From Mycolicibacterium anyangense (GTDB taxonomy: Bacteria; Actinomycetota; Actinomycetes; Mycobacteriales; Mycobacteriaceae), in the NCBI RefSeq assembly GCF_010731855.1, contig NZ_AP022620.1:4898001-4962000 (forward strand): 64,000 nt of DNA, read 5' to 3'. A program made the position numbers and the translations under genes. Below, piece after piece: positions 33,095-42,371 of this stretch. The notes below the pieces were generated by a model. That model had not been told where the DNA came from. It worked only from the letters and a program-made list of their open reading frames with translations, and made no database searches. Every line of letters starts with the position of its first letter. Position 1 is the stretch's first letter.

Positions 33095-33601
33095 TCACCC
33101 GTTTTCGGTGATCCACCTGGTGGTGAAACGCTGTTCGGCGATCAACAGGTCCACCAGCTGGTTGCCGATGAAGTTTTCCACCTTGCCGCCGACCAACGGT
33201 ATGCGTACCTCGACCGTGGCGCGAAAAGCCAAGTGCGCCCGCACATCTGCGGGAGTCAGCTGGGCGGCACCGGTCAGCGTGACCGGCGCGCCGGGGATCA
33301 CCCCGTCCACCGACGCTTCGGCCCGGTCGCCGACCAGGCCGGTCCAGCTCTCGGTGCGCTTGATGTGCAGATCGCCGCGATGGAACTGCGTGACGATGCC
33401 CGGGAGGCGGTCGGCTCGCAGGATCTGGGTGGTGACGACGTCGACGCTGCCATCGGCACCGAGCCGCAAGGAGTCCAGGCTGGCGTCGTCGGCGCCGGAG
33501 TCGGCCAGTCGGGCCAGCCAATACTGTTCGTCGCGGAACGCCGCGTGAACCTGTTCGACGCTGCCTTCGTAGTCGGTGGCCATGTCGAATGAACGCGGCA
33601 T
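33095..33601 (-). CDS. DUF2505 family protein, copy 2
   Basis: A 168-residue paralogue of the neighbouring DUF2505 protein. The shared closing segment is VEVRIPLVGGKVENFIGNQL and the opening is FDMATDYEGSVEQVHAAFRD. ATG 33601 is chosen because the fold starts within five residues of it. It is divergent from murB, with 26 bases between the start codons, so promoters must overlap coding sequence or transcripts are nearly leaderless. Confidence 0.78.
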   Translation of the reverse strand: MPRSFDMATDYEGSVEQVHAAFRDEQYWLARLADSGADDASLDSLRLGADGSVDVVTTQILRADRLPGIVTQFHRGDLHIKRTESWTGLVGDRAEASVDGVIPGAPVTLTGAAQLTPADVRAHLAFRATVEVRIPLVGGKVENFIGNQLVDLLIAEQRFTTRWITENG

Positions 33602-33627
33602 AGCTGGTGAGGCTACCGTTACGGGGC

Positions 33628-34689
33628 GTGACACCCCAGGAGGATTACGGCGGCGCGGCGGTTGCCGAGCACGTGCCGTTGTCCTCGTTGACCACGCTGC
33701 GGGTCGGGCCGGTGGCCCGCCGGGTGATCACCTGCACCACCACCGATCAGATCGCGGCCGCGCTGCACCGCCTCGATCAGGGTCAGGACCCGGTCGTGGT
33801 GCTGGCAGGTGGCTCCAACGTGGTGATCGCCGACGACCTCACGGATCTGACCGTCGTGCTGCTGGCCAACCGCACCGTAGCGGTCGAGGGGGCGCTGCTG
33901 CGGGCCGAGGCGGGTGCGGTGTGGGACGACGTGGTTGCCACCTCCATCGAACGCGGCCTCGGGGGCCTGGAATGTCTGTCCGGCATCCCCGGCTCGGCCG
34001 GCGCCACCCCGGTGCAGAACGTCGGCGCCTACGGCGTCGAAGTGGCCGACAGCCTGACCAGGGTGCGTCTGTTGGACCGTCGCACCGGGCAGGTGCGCTG
34101 GGCCCAGGCCGGCGAATTGGAGTTCGGTTACCGGCACAGCGTGCTCAAGAATTCCTCGGACGCGGTGGTGCTGGAGGTCGAGTTCGCCCTGGATACCGTC
34201 GGCGTTTCGGCGCCCCTGCGTTACGCCGAACTGTGCACTGCGTGCAACGTCGAGCCAGGTCGGCGGGCCAAGCCTGCGGACGTGCGCCGAACGGTGCTCG
34301 AGCTTCGAGCCCGCAAGGGCATGGTGCTGGACCCGGCCGACCACGACACCTGGAGCGTGGGGTCGTTCTTCACCAACCCCGTCGTCCCCGCTGAGCGGTT
34401 CGAGGCACTGCAGGCTCGCCATGACGGGCCGGTGCCGCACTATCCCGCACCGGACGGCGTGAAGCTGGCTGCCGGCTGGCTGGTGGAGCAAGCCGGGTTC
34501 GGTAAGGGTTACCCGGGCCCGGAAGCGCGGTGCCGGCTGTCCACCAAACACGCACTGGCGCTGACCAATCGGGGCCACGCGACCACGAGCGACGTACTGG
34601 CGCTGGCCCGCACGGTCCGCGACGGCGTGCGCGACACCTTCGGCATCACCCTGACACCCGAACCGGTACTGGTCGGCTGCGCTCTCTAG
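33628..34689 (+). CDS. murB: UDP-N-acetylenolpyruvoylglucosamine reductase
   Basis: A 353-residue FAD enzyme that reduces UDP-GlcNAc-enolpyruvate to UDP-MurNAc in peptidoglycan synthesis. FAD-binding segments [15 protein letters not shown] and [23 protein letters not shown] are present, as are the catalytic [10 protein letters not shown] region, the serine segment [12 protein letters not shown] and the closing [16 protein letters not shown]. It is a type I MurB. GTG 33628 starts it; a stretch of 146 bases without a gene follows. Confidence 0.96.
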   Translation: MTPQEDYGGAAVAEHVPLSSLTTLRVGPVARRVITCTTTDQIAAALHRLDQGQDPVVVLAGGSNVVIADDLTDLTVVLLANRTVAVEGALLRAEAGAVWDDVVATSIERGLGGLECLSGIPGSAGATPVQNVGAYGVEVADSLTRVRLLDRRTGQVRWAQAGELEFGYRHSVLKNSSDAVVLEVEFALDTVGVSAPLRYAELCTACNVEPGRRAKPADVRRTVLELRARKGMVLDPADHDTWSVGSFFTNPVVPAERFEALQARHDGPVPHYPAPDGVKLAAGWLVEQAGFGKGYPGPEARCRLSTKHALALTNRGHATTSDVLALARTVRDGVRDTFGITLTPEPVLVGCAL

Positions 34690-34727
34690 ACGGGTACGGC
34701 CAGCCGGACCTGCCGGACAACCCAGAG

Positions 34728-34758
34728 AATTAACCTCCGGGAATTCCGAAAATTAACC
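34728..34758. promoter_or_regulatory. AT-rich promoter region with direct repeats before a secreted-protein gene
   Basis: AATTAACC occurs at 34728-34735 and 34751-34758, 23 bases apart, either side of a GGGAATTCC palindrome. The interval 34720-34800 is unusually AT-rich for the window (runs such as GAAAAATGAGGAAAATAG). It is a good candidate for a regulated promoter of the secreted-protein gene; no consensus is recognised. Confidence 0.4.
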
Positions 34759-34835
34759 CAGGCGACGAAAAATGAGGAAAATAGTTCGGGGGTAAAGAGC
34801 TTCCGGAGTTGTTCGCTCATATGGGGGGATTCGAA

Positions 34836-35846
34836 ATGGCCAGTGGAAATGTGTCGATCGCACCGCACGGGCGTACCCGGATGCTGGAGCTCAGGACGTG
34901 GCTGGGTGCCGGCGCACTGGCACTCGGCGTCGGTGCAGCCCTGGCCGGTGCGGGCGGAGTCGCTCAGGCGGACACCGGCCGCCATCAGTCGTCGAACTCC
35001 GCATCGGACAGCAAGCCGGATGCCGGGCCCGCCCGCACCACGTCCGTGGCCTCGGCCAAGCGAGTCAACGCACCGACCGCCGGGGTGACGGCCACCGCGG
35101 CCAGCGCTCGTAGCGCCAAGGTCAACGCGGTCCCGCTCAGCGCCGCCGCGGCGCTGTCCCAGTCGTCGGCCAAGGCTAGGCCCGCCACCGCGGTGACGGC
35201 CAATTCCATCGGCGGCCAGCTGTTCAACCAGACCATCAACACGCCGTTCGGACCGATTTCGCTGGTTGCCAACGTCAGCGCACCGGATCTCGGCCAGAGC
35301 GGCCCGCTGTCGCTGAACGTGAACGCCACCACCCCGATCGGTGACGCCACGCTCGCACTGGCCGGCACCACGACGTTCACGACCTCGCCGCTCAAGAGCA
35401 CCAGCACCCTGACCGGCGGCACGTTCGCCGTTCCGGCTCCGGTGGCGTTCGTCGCCAGCGTCGCGGGCGCGGTGATCAACGCGGGCCTCACCGCCTACGA
35501 CAGCCTGCACAGCGTCGTGACCGCACTGGGCAGCGGCAACATCCTCGGGGCGTTCGGTGCCTGGGCGCAGGCCGCGCCGCAGTTCACCAATGCCCTGCTG
35601 TTCGGTGCGGGCACCCTGGACCTGCCGCTGCAGAATGGCGGCAGCACCGGGCCCAGCGTCGTCGTCCACATCCCGGTCGGTGGGCTGTTCTCCTCGCTGC
35701 GTCCGGTATCGCTGACCTGGGGCGACTACAGCTACGTCGACCAGACGAGCGGCGCCGAGATCGGCATCGTGGGCGGCAGCATCGACTTCGCCGGAACCCA
35801 GCTCGGCGGGGCGGCACCGGCCTTCTTCAAGATCCTCGGCATCTGA
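34836..35846 (+). CDS. Secreted alanine/threonine-rich protein of unknown function
   Basis: A 336-residue protein with a signal-peptide-like helix (LGAGALALGVGAALAGAGGV ending AQADTG). A low-complexity Ser/Ala/Thr segment follows to about residue 130. The C-terminal domain has repeated beta-like motifs (FGPISLVANVSAPDLG, then LSLNVNATTPIGDATLAL and GPSVVVHIPVGGLFSSLRP). It resembles exported proteins specific to mycobacteria; no enzymatic motif is seen. ATG 34836 has a GGGGGGA ribosome-binding site nine bases upstream; ATGs at 34809 and 34821 are alternatives. It is inserted between murB and the L,D-transpeptidase, which are adjacent in M. tuberculosis as I remember it. Confidence 0.68.
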   Translation: MASGNVSIAPHGRTRMLELRTWLGAGALALGVGAALAGAGGVAQADTGRHQSSNSASDSKPDAGPARTTSVASAKRVNAPTAGVTATAASARSAKVNAVPLSAAAALSQSSAKARPATAVTANSIGGQLFNQTINTPFGPISLVANVSAPDLGQSGPLSLNVNATTPIGDATLALAGTTTFTTSPLKSTSTLTGGTFAVPAPVAFVASVAGAVINAGLTAYDSLHSVVTALGSGNILGAFGAWAQAAPQFTNALLFGAGTLDLPLQNGGSTGPSVVVHIPVGGLFSSLRPVSLTWGDYSYVDQTSGAEIGIVGGSIDFAGTQLGGAAPAFFKILGI

Positions 35847-35852
35847 GGAGTT

Positions 35853-35882
35853 GCCGGGGTGAGGCCATGGCCACACCCCGGC
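35853..35882. terminator. Hairpin after the secreted-protein gene
   Basis: GCCGGGGTG (35853-35861) and CACCCCGGC (35874-35882) form a nine-base stem; the loop contains the palindrome GGCCATGGCC. It begins seven bases after the stop codon. No T-tract. Confidence 0.55.
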
Positions 35883-35923
35883 AGTTGGCAGGTTGACGGT
35901 GGCTTTCCGTATCTTGGATTGAC

Positions 35924-37279
35924 GTGAGCCCAGCCGACCAACCGTTGCCGATCAACCGGCGACGGGCCCTGACCGCGCTGGTGCTCGGCGTTGCTGCGCC
36001 CGGTGCGCTGGCAGCCTGTTCGAACCTGCCCGGCACCAAGACCGCCGAGCAGGCCCCGCCACCCAAGCCCACGCTCACCTTCACTCCGGCCGACGCCGCC
36101 AAGGACGTCGTGCCGACTGCGCCGGTGAGCCTGCAGGTCAAGGACGGTTGGCTGCAGCGGGTGGCGCTGACGAACGCCGACGGGAAGCCGGTCGCGGGCA
36201 CCCTCAACCGCGATCGCACGGCCTTCACCGTGACCGAGCCGCTGGGATTCGGTGCGGTCTACACCTGGACCGGCTCGGTGGTGGGCCGTGACGGCAAAGC
36301 CAGCCCGGTGGCCGCGTCGTTTGTCACCCTCAATCCCACCACGCAGGTCAACGGCCAATTCCAGCTGTCGGACGGCCAGACGGTGGGCGTAGCCGCGCCG
36401 ATCATCATGCAGTTCGACGCCGCAATCGACAACGCCCACAAGCCCGACGTGGAACGCGCGATGACGGTCGTCACCGATCCGCCGACCGAGGGCAGCTGGG
36501 CCTGGCTGCCCGACGAGGCGAAAGGCTCCCGGTTGCACTGGCGCACCCGGGACTACTACCAGCCGGGTACCAAGGTGCACGTCGATGCGCGGCTCTACGG
36601 CGTGAAGTTCGGCGATGACGCTTACGGTGCCGCCGATTCCACGTTGGATTTCGACATCGGCCGCCGTCAGGTGGTCAAGGCCGACTCGACATCGCACCGC
36701 ATCCAGGTGATCACCGACGCCGGGGTGATCATGGATTTCCCGTGTAGCTACGGCGAGGCCGACAAGCCGCGCAACGTCACCCGCAGCGGCATTCACGTGG
36801 TCAGCGAGAAATACGCCGACTTCTACATGACCAACCAGGCCGCCGGTTACAGCAACGTCCACGAACGCTGGGCGGTGCGAATCTCCAACAACGGCGAGTT
36901 CATCCACGCCAACCCGGCGTCCTCCGGGGCGCAGGGGAACACCAACGTCACCAACGGCTGCATCAACCTGTCCACCGCGGACGCCGAGCAGTACTTCAAC
37001 ACCGCGATCTACGGCGACCCGGTCGAGGTCACCGGCACCTCGATCCAGCTGTCCTACGCCGACGGCGACATCTGGGACTGGGCAGTGGACTGGGACGAAT
37101 GGAAATCCATGTCGGCGCTCAGCGACACCAAACCGGTGTCGAGCATGCCCAGCACCGCGCCCGCGACCCCGACCGATGCGCCCACCCTGTCGGGCACCCC
37201 GACCACCACCACCCCGAGCCCGACCACCACGTCGAGCTCGTCGAGCCCGACGAGCAGCTCGGTCACGCCCGGCGGTTGA
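35924..37279 (+). CDS. lprQ: Lipoprotein L,D-transpeptidase (LprQ/LdtMt5-like)
   Basis: A 451-residue cell-wall enzyme that forms 3-3 peptidoglycan cross-links. The signal peptide ends in a lipobox GALAAC with Cys32. Immunoglobulin-like Ldt domains span about residues 45-250. The YkuD catalytic domain has His328 (GEFIHANP) and Cys346 in [13 protein letters not shown], with Asn in place of the usual Ser/His before the GC. A Pro/Ser/Thr-rich tail (about 405-451) follows. From memory this is the Rv0483 counterpart. The 3' end overlaps the convergent SDR gene by 17 bases. Confidence 0.93.
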   Translation: MSPADQPLPINRRRALTALVLGVAAPGALAACSNLPGTKTAEQAPPPKPTLTFTPADAAKDVVPTAPVSLQVKDGWLQRVALTNADGKPVAGTLNRDRTAFTVTEPLGFGAVYTWTGSVVGRDGKASPVAASFVTLNPTTQVNGQFQLSDGQTVGVAAPIIMQFDAAIDNAHKPDVERAMTVVTDPPTEGSWAWLPDEAKGSRLHWRTRDYYQPGTKVHVDARLYGVKFGDDAYGAADSTLDFDIGRRQVVKADSTSHRIQVITDAGVIMDFPCSYGEADKPRNVTRSGIHVVSEKYADFYMTNQAAGYSNVHERWAVRISNNGEFIHANPASSGAQGNTNVTNGCINLSTADAEQYFNTAIYGDPVEVTGTSIQLSYADGDIWDWAVDWDEWKSMSALSDTKPVSSMPSTAPATPTDAPTLSGTPTTTTPSPTTTSSSSSPTSSSVTPGG

Positions 37280-38012
37280 ACCGGCGGGCGTTGGCCTGAT
37301 CGCGGGGGCGGAGGACGATCTGGTCGAGGTTGACGTGGGACGGGCGGGAGGCCACGAAGCCGATGACCTCCGCGACGTCCTGGGCCACCATCGGCGTGAT
37401 GCCGTTGTAGACCGCCTGCGCGCGGTCTTCGTCGCCACCGAAGCGCACCAGCGAGAACTCGGTCTCCACCGCCCCGGGCGCGATCTCGGTGAGCCGGACC
37501 GGCTGTCCGAGTAATTCGCCCCGAAGCGTGCGGTGCAGGGCGCCCTGGGCGTGTTTCGCGGAGGTGTACCCGCCGCCGCCGTCGTAGACCTCCAGCGCCG
37601 CAGTCGATGTCACCGTCACGATCAGGCCGTCACCGGACGCGATGAGCTTGGGCAGCAGGGCGCGGGTGACCCGCAATGTGCCGATGACGTTGGTCTCCCA
37701 CATCCACCGCCAGTTCTCCAGGTCGGCGTCGGCGATCGGTTCGAGGCCCTTGGCACCACCGGCGTTGTTGACCAGCACGTCCACCCGGTTCAGGCCCGCG
37801 GCCAGCGCCTCCACCGCGGAGCCGTCTGTGACGTCGGCCACAACGGCTGTCCCACTGATCTCGTCGGCGAGTTGCTGGATGCGATCAGCGCGCCTGGCCA
37901 CCGCGATCACGTGAAAGCCTTGTGCTGCAAGGGTTCTCGATGTCGCCTCCCCGATCCCGGAGCTGGCGCCGGTAACCACGGCAACGCGAGAATGGGCATC
38001 TGGAGTCGTCAT
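37263..38012 (-). CDS. Short-chain dehydrogenase (Rv0484c-like)
   Basis: A 249-residue classical SDR of the YdfG/serine-dehydrogenase-like group. Cofactor motif [24 protein letters not shown] motif [10 protein letters not shown], catalytic serine in [10 protein letters not shown] and YTSAK. The RR after the second strand (AVARRADR) favours NADPH. The substrate is unknown. ATG 38012 is the start. It is convergent with, and overlaps, lprQ, and divergent from the polycysteine leader at 38048, only 35 bases away. Confidence 0.87.
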   Translation of the reverse strand: MTTPDAHSRVAVVTGASSGIGEATSRTLAAQGFHVIAVARRADRIQQLADEISGTAVVADVTDGSAVEALAAGLNRVDVLVNNAGGAKGLEPIADADLENWRWMWETNVIGTLRVTRALLPKLIASGDGLIVTVTSTAALEVYDGGGGYTSAKHAQGALHRTLRGELLGQPVRLTEIAPGAVETEFSLVRFGGDEDRAQAVYNGITPMVAQDVAEVIGFVASRPSHVNLDQIVLRPRDQANARRFNRRA

Positions 38013-38035
38013 CGCTCCAACTCTAGTAACTGTGC

Positions 38036-38041
38036 TACCTT
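38036..38041 (+). promoter_or_regulatory. Predicted -10 element for a leaderless transcript
   Basis: TACCTT fits the mycobacterial TANNNT -10 pattern and ends six bases before GTG 38048, the spacing expected if transcription starts at that codon and the mRNA is leaderless. No clear -35 is visible. Confidence 0.45.
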
Positions 38042-38047
38042 TTCCCC

Positions 38048-38122
38048 GTGATCCGAATCGGTCTGACCAGCTGTCTGGTCGCGCACATCGCGTGTTGTTG
38101 TCACGCGACTCGCTGCGTCTGA
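38048..38122 (+). CDS. Polycysteine leader peptide, predicted leaderless cysteine-responsive attenuator
   Basis: A 24-codon reading frame, GTG 38048 to TGA 38122, encoding a peptide with five cysteines: it starts VIRIGLTSCLVAHI and continues with ACCCHATRCV, so three consecutive cysteines occupy positions 16-18. It begins six bases after a TANNNT -10 element and so is probably translated from the 5' end of the mRNA. Leaderless polycysteine small frames are known in mycobacteria as cysteine-responsive attenuators of downstream operons. Here the downstream genes are a ROK regulator and mshA, the first enzyme of mycothiol synthesis, which consumes cysteine. The regulatory role is inferred. Confidence 0.6.
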   Translation: MIRIGLTSCLVAHIACCCHATRCV

Positions 38123-38203
38123 CCCGACCGGACATTCCTTTCGTCCCACTCGAAGTCGCCAGGCGTGGCACAGATCCCGCCCCAGACTCGAGAAGGACAC
38201 CCG

Positions 38204-39496
38204 ATGCGCACCACCACTCTTTCCTCCCATAGCCCGGCCCGCGGCGTCGCTGCATCCCGCCCGCATCCGCTGCGGACCCGGCACCATATCGTCGCCCCGT
38301 CGCTGCGGATCCCCGACGCGGCCACCGCGGCGGTATTCGCCGCCGTCCGTCAGCGCGGTGCCATCGCCCGCGACGTGATCGCCCAGGTCACCAAGCTGTC
38401 GATCGCCACGGTGAACCGCCAGGTCACCGCCTTGCTGGACGCCGGAATCCTGCGTGAGCGCGCCGACCTCGCGGTATCCGGCGCCATCGGCCGGCCCCGC
38501 GTGCCCGTCGAGGTCAACCACGAACCGTTCCTGACCCTCGGCATCCACATCGGTGCGCGCACCACCAGCATCGTGGCCACCGACCTGTTCGGACGCACCC
38601 TCGATGCGGTCGAGACCCCTACCCCGCGCGGTGGGCAGGCCCAGGCGCTGGCCTCGCTGGCCGGCAGCGCGCGTCGCTACCTGAGCCGGTGGCACCGTCG
38701 GCGTCCGCTGTGGGTCGGCGTCGCCATCGGTGGGGTGGTCGACAGCTTCACCGGACATGTCGACCACTCGCGGCTGGGCTGGACCCAGGCGCCGGTGGGT
38801 CCGGTACTGGCCGAGACGTTGGGCCTGCCGGTGTCGGTGGCTTCCCATGTCGATGCGATCGCCGGCGCCGAGTTGTTGCTCGGTATGCGCCGCGCACCGT
38901 CGCCGACGGCCAGCAGCCTCTACGTATATGCCCGTGAGACAGTCGGTTTCGCCCTTGTGATCGGTGGCCGGGTGCACAGCCCAGCCAGCGGTCCGGGCAC
39001 CATCGCGGCGCTGCCGGTGCAGTCCGACGTCCTGGGTGGCACCGGTCAGCTGGAGTCCACCGTCAGCGACGAGGCGGTGCTGGCCGCGGCTCGCAAGCGT
39101 GGACTCATCCCGGCGTCGGGGCCCAGCGCGTCGATGGCGACGCTGCTGCGCACCGCCCGCCAGGGTGACGCGCCCGGCGCGGCCGAGTCCCGCGACCTGC
39201 TGGCCGAGCGGGCCAGGGTGCTCGGTGGGGCGGTGGCGCTGCTGCGCGACATGCTCAATCCCGACGACGTGATCGTCGGCGGCCAGGCCTTCACCGAGTA
39301 CCCCGAGGGCATGCAGCACGTGGAAGCGGAGTTCGCGGCGCGTTCGGTGCTGCCGGCCCGCGACATCCGGGTCACCGCATTCGGCAACCGGGTGCAGGAG
39401 GCCGGTGCGGGCATCGTCTCGCTCGGCGGCCTGTACGCCGACCCGATCGGGGCGCTTCGCCGGTCCCAGAACCGTCGCCCCGACGTGTCGGCCTGA
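38204..39496 (+). CDS. ROK-family transcriptional regulator (Rv0485-like)
   Basis: A 430-residue regulator with an N-terminal winged helix (residues about 37-100, RDVIAQVTKLSIATVNRQVT) and a ROK sugar-kinase-like domain. The domain lacks the zinc cysteine cluster and the usual catalytic DN-A segment (it reads SHVDAIAGAELLLG), so it should sense rather than phosphorylate. In M. tuberculosis the counterpart affects PE/PPE gene expression and virulence, by recollection. ATG 38204 has a GAAGGA ribosome-binding site; GTG 38165 is an in-frame alternative. It precedes mshA by 45 bases and probably shares its transcript. Confidence 0.87.
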   Translation: MRTTTLSSHSPARGVAASRPHPLRTRHHIVAPSLRIPDAATAAVFAAVRQRGAIARDVIAQVTKLSIATVNRQVTALLDAGILRERADLAVSGAIGRPRVPVEVNHEPFLTLGIHIGARTTSIVATDLFGRTLDAVETPTPRGGQAQALASLAGSARRYLSRWHRRRPLWVGVAIGGVVDSFTGHVDHSRLGWTQAPVGPVLAETLGLPVSVASHVDAIAGAELLLGMRRAPSPTASSLYVYARETVGFALVIGGRVHSPASGPGTIAALPVQSDVLGGTGQLESTVSDEAVLAAARKRGLIPASGPSASMATLLRTARQGDAPGAAESRDLLAERARVLGGAVALLRDMLNPDDVIVGGQAFTEYPEGMQHVEAEFAARSVLPARDIRVTAFGNRVQEAGAGIVSLGGLYADPIGALRRSQNRRPDVSA

Positions 39497-39541
39497 GATC
39501 CCCGAACCGGCTGCTGCGGCGGTGGGTGTAAAGATGGAGGC

Positions 39542-40879
39542 GTGCGGCACGCCCGGGATCTGAGCGACGGCTCGTCCGATGTGTTGCCCCGCCGCGTCGC
39601 CGTGGTATCGGTGCACACCTCGCCGCTGGCCCAGCCGGGCACCGGTGATGCCGGTGGCATGAACGTCTACGTGCTGCAGACCGCGCTGCACATGGCCCGC
39701 CGCGGCGTCGAGGTGGAGATCTTCACCAGGGCCACCTCCTCGGCCGATCCCACCGTGGTGCGAGTGGCTCCGGGGGTGCTGGTCCGCAACGTCGTCGCCG
39801 GACCGTTCGAGGGTCTCGACAAGTACGACCTGCCGACCCAGCTGTGCGCGTTCACCGCCGGTGTGCTGCGCGCGGAGGCGACCCACGAGCCGGGGCACTA
39901 CGACATCGTGCATTCGCACTACTGGCTGTCCGGGCAGGTGGGCTGGCTGGCCAGGGACCGCTGGGCGGTGCCGTTGGTGCACACCAGCCACACCCTGGCC
40001 GCGGTGAAGAACGCCACCTTGGCCGAGGGTGACTCACCGGAGCCGCCGCTGCGAGCCGTCGGCGAGCAACAGGTGGTCGACGAGGCCGACCGGCTGATCG
40101 TCAACACCGAAGACGAAGCGCAGCAACTGGTTTCGCTGCACAATGCCGATCCGTCCCGGATCGACGTCGTGCATCCCGGAGTTGACCTGGAGACGTTCAC
40201 GCCGGGGGACACGTTCGCGGCGCGGGCCGCGCTGGGGATGGCGGCCGAGGAGAAGGTAGTGGCCTTCGTCGGTCGTATCCAACCGCTCAAGGCGCCGGAC
40301 GTCCTGTTGCGCGCCGCCGCACTGCTGCCCGATGTGCGGGTGTTGATCGCCGGCGGCCCGTCCGGAAGCGGCCTGGCCGCACCGGATGCGCTGGTGGCCC
40401 TTGCGGGTGAGCTGGGGATCAGTGACCGGGTGACATTCCTGCCCCCGCAGTCCCGGGAGAACTTGGTCAACGTCTATCGCGCCGCGGATCTCGTTGCGGT
40501 GCCGAGCTATTCGGAATCCTTCGGGCTGGTCGCCGTGGAGGCCCAATCGTGCGGCACCCCGGTGGTGGCGGCCGCGGTCGGTGGGTTGCCGGTCGCGGTG
40601 AACGACGGCGTCAGCGGCAGCCTGGTGCCCGGGCACCAGCCCGGCCAGTGGGCCGCCGCCATCGACGCGCTACTGCGGCGTGACCCTGCCCAGCTGAGTC
40701 TCGCCGCTGTGGAGCATGCTCGAAAGTTCTCCTGGGACAGCACTGTTGACGGACTGATGACCAGCTACGGCCGGGCGATCACCGACTACGCGAGCAGCCA
40801 CCGGCACAGTGCCGCGCGCGATCTGCTGGCCCGGCGCAACGGTCGGCGCTGGACGATGCGCAGAGGGGTGCGGGCGTGA
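39542..40879 (+). CDS. mshA: D-inositol-3-phosphate glycosyltransferase
   Basis: A 445-residue GT4-family enzyme that transfers GlcNAc from UDP-GlcNAc to 1L-inositol 1-phosphate, the first step of mycothiol synthesis. N-terminal domain [21 protein letters not shown] (cut here to key part [12 protein letters not shown]) and C-terminal domain [18 protein letters not shown]. The GT4 EX7E signature is in [19 protein letters not shown], and the MshA-specific [13 protein letters not shown] is present. GTG 39542 starts it. It overlaps the YbjN-like gene by four bases (GTGA). Confidence 0.95.
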   Translation: MRHARDLSDGSSDVLPRRVAVVSVHTSPLAQPGTGDAGGMNVYVLQTALHMARRGVEVEIFTRATSSADPTVVRVAPGVLVRNVVAGPFEGLDKYDLPTQLCAFTAGVLRAEATHEPGHYDIVHSHYWLSGQVGWLARDRWAVPLVHTSHTLAAVKNATLAEGDSPEPPLRAVGEQQVVDEADRLIVNTEDEAQQLVSLHNADPSRIDVVHPGVDLETFTPGDTFAARAALGMAAEEKVVAFVGRIQPLKAPDVLLRAAALLPDVRVLIAGGPSGSGLAAPDALVALAGELGISDRVTFLPPQSRENLVNVYRAADLVAVPSYSESFGLVAVEAQSCGTPVVAAAVGGLPVAVNDGVSGSLVPGHQPGQWAAAIDALLRRDPAQLSLAAVEHARKFSWDSTVDGLMTSYGRAITDYASSHRHSAARDLLARRNGRRWTMRRGVRA

Positions 40880-41391
40880 ACCGGTCCGAGGTCCAGCAGA
40901 TCATCGAGAAGACGCTGATCGACAACGACCTGGCCTACACCCGGTTCGAGGGTTCGCACGGCGGGCTGCCCGGGCTGATCGTCGAGTTGCCGGGGGAGCG
41001 CAAGCTCAAGACCAATACCTTGCTGAGCATCGGGGAACACTCGGTGCGTGTGGAGGCCTTCGTCTGCCGCCAGCCCGACGAGAACCACCAGGGCGTCTAC
41101 CGCTTCCTGCTCAAGCGCAACCGCAGGCTCTACGGGGTGGCCTACACGCTGGACAACATCGGCGACATCTACCTGATCGGGCGCATCGCGCGGGAGGCGG
41201 TCAGCCCCGATGAGCTCGACCGGGTGCTCGGTCAGGTCCTCGAGGCCGTCGACACCGATTTCAACACCCTGCTGGAGCTGGGCTTCAAGTCCTCGATCCA
41301 GAAGGAATGGGCCTGGCGGGTGGCCCGGGGGGAGTCACTGAAGAATTTGCAGGCCTTCGAGCATCTGATCGACGACGACGAGGACGACTGA
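40876..41391 (+). CDS. YbjN-domain protein (Rv0487-like)
   Basis: A 171-residue protein with the YbjN/type III secretion-chaperone-like fold. It is conserved immediately downstream of mshA in mycobacteria. The sequence has a central [20 protein letters not shown] strand region, a helix [19 protein letters not shown] and an acidic DDDEDD tail. No catalytic residues are recognised; chaperone-like or stress-related roles are reported for YbjN. GTG 40876 overlaps the mshA stop, giving tight coupling. Confidence 0.83.
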   Translation: MNRSEVQQIIEKTLIDNDLAYTRFEGSHGGLPGLIVELPGERKLKTNTLLSIGEHSVRVEAFVCRQPDENHQGVYRFLLKRNRRLYGVAYTLDNIGDIYLIGRIAREAVSPDELDRVLGQVLEAVDTDFNTLLELGFKSSIQKEWAWRVARGESLKNLQAFEHLIDDDEDD

Positions 41392-41488
41392 TCGCTGCGC
41401 CCAGTGGCCAGTTGTGCCACGCCACGGGCCGCGATCTGTGACGTATCTGGCCACTCGGCCGAGCACCATGCGTGAGAGACTTCCCGAC

Positions 41489-42244
41489 ATGGCAACGGAT
41501 TCTGCGGCGACCCTGATCCTGCTCCGCCACGGCGAGAGCGAATGGAATGCGCTCAACCTGTTCACCGGCTGGGTGGACGTCGACCTGACCGACAAGGGCC
41601 GCGCCGAGGCGGTCCGCGGTGGCAAGCTGCTCGCCGAGCAGGGCGTGCTGCCCGATGTGCTGTACACCTCGCTGCTGCGCCGCGCCATCACCACCGCTCA
41701 TCTGGCGCTCGACGCCGCTGATCGGCTGTGGATCCCGGTGCACCGCAGCTGGCGCCTCAACGAGCGGCACTACGGCGCCCTGCAGGGCCTGGACAAGGCC
41801 GAGACCAAGAAGAAGTACGGCGACGAGCAGTTCATGACCTGGCGCCGCAGCTACGACACGCCGCCGCCGCCCATCGAGAAGGGCAGCAAGTACAGCCAGG
41901 ACGCCGACCCGCGCTACGCCGACATCGGCGGCGGCCCATTGACCGAATGCCTGGCCGATGTGGTGGCACGGTTCGTGCCCTATTTCGAGGAGACCGTCGT
42001 CCCGGATCTGCGGGCCGGCAAGACGGTGCTGATGGTGGCGCACGGCAACTCGTTGCGGGCGCTGGTGAAGTACCTCGACGGCATGTCTGACGAGGACATT
42101 GTGGGGTTGAACATCCCCACCGGCATCCCGCTGCGCTACGACCTGGACGCGGATCTGAAGCCGCTGGTGGCCGGCGGAACCTACCTGGATCCCGAGGCCG
42201 CCGCGGCGGGCGCGGCGGCAGTGGCCAACCAGGGCGCCAAGTAA
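41489..42244 (+). CDS. gpmA: 2,3-bisphosphoglycerate-dependent phosphoglycerate mutase
   Basis: A 251-residue histidine phosphatase-superfamily glycolytic enzyme interconverting 3- and 2-phosphoglycerate. The phosphohistidine motif is [12 protein letters not shown]; the acid/base and substrate segments are [32 protein letters not shown] and [16 protein letters not shown]. Length fits the dimeric dPGM form with an Ala-rich tail. ATG 41489 is the start; the longer frame upstream has no matching sequence. It stands between the mshA operon and senX3, an arrangement known in mycobacteria. Confidence 0.95.
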   Translation: MATDSAATLILLRHGESEWNALNLFTGWVDVDLTDKGRAEAVRGGKLLAEQGVLPDVLYTSLLRRAITTAHLALDAADRLWIPVHRSWRLNERHYGALQGLDKAETKKKYGDEQFMTWRRSYDTPPPPIEKGSKYSQDADPRYADIGGGPLTECLADVVARFVPYFEETVVPDLRAGKTVLMVAHGNSLRALVKYLDGMSDEDIVGLNIPTGIPLRYDLDADLKPLVAGGTYLDPEAAAAGAAAVANQGAK

Positions 42245-42261
42245 TCCGGGCCGCTGTCGCC

Positions 42262-42290
42262 GGCGAACACCGGGTGAACGGCCGTGGAAC
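42262..42290 (+). promoter_or_regulatory. Three-repeat PHO-box-like operator upstream of senX3-regX3
   Basis: GGCGAAC (42262-42268), GGTGAAC (42273-42279) and GTGGAAC (42284-42290) are direct repeats at exactly 11-base spacing, read on the complementary strand as GTTCnnC units. This is the arrangement bound by PhoB/PhoP/RegX3-type regulators. It lies about 80 bases upstream of the senX3 start; another half-site, GTTCACC, is at 42346-42352. Autoregulation by RegX3 is likely. Confidence 0.6.
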
Positions 42291-42371
42291 TCATCGGCCA
42301 GTACGTGTGACGTAACCCGATTTGGCCGCACGCTGCTGGGATGACGTTCACCGAGTGCGTACGATTTTCGC

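Noticed and set aside
37140..37279. CCGACCACC-like repeats at the lprQ 3' end considered as a tandem array
   Set aside because: They encode the Pro/Ser/Thr-rich tail and have no constant period.
38009..39991. 660-codon minus-strand frame over the ROK and mshA genes
   Set aside because: Arg/His/Gly-rich shadow without motifs; both plus-strand genes are well supported.
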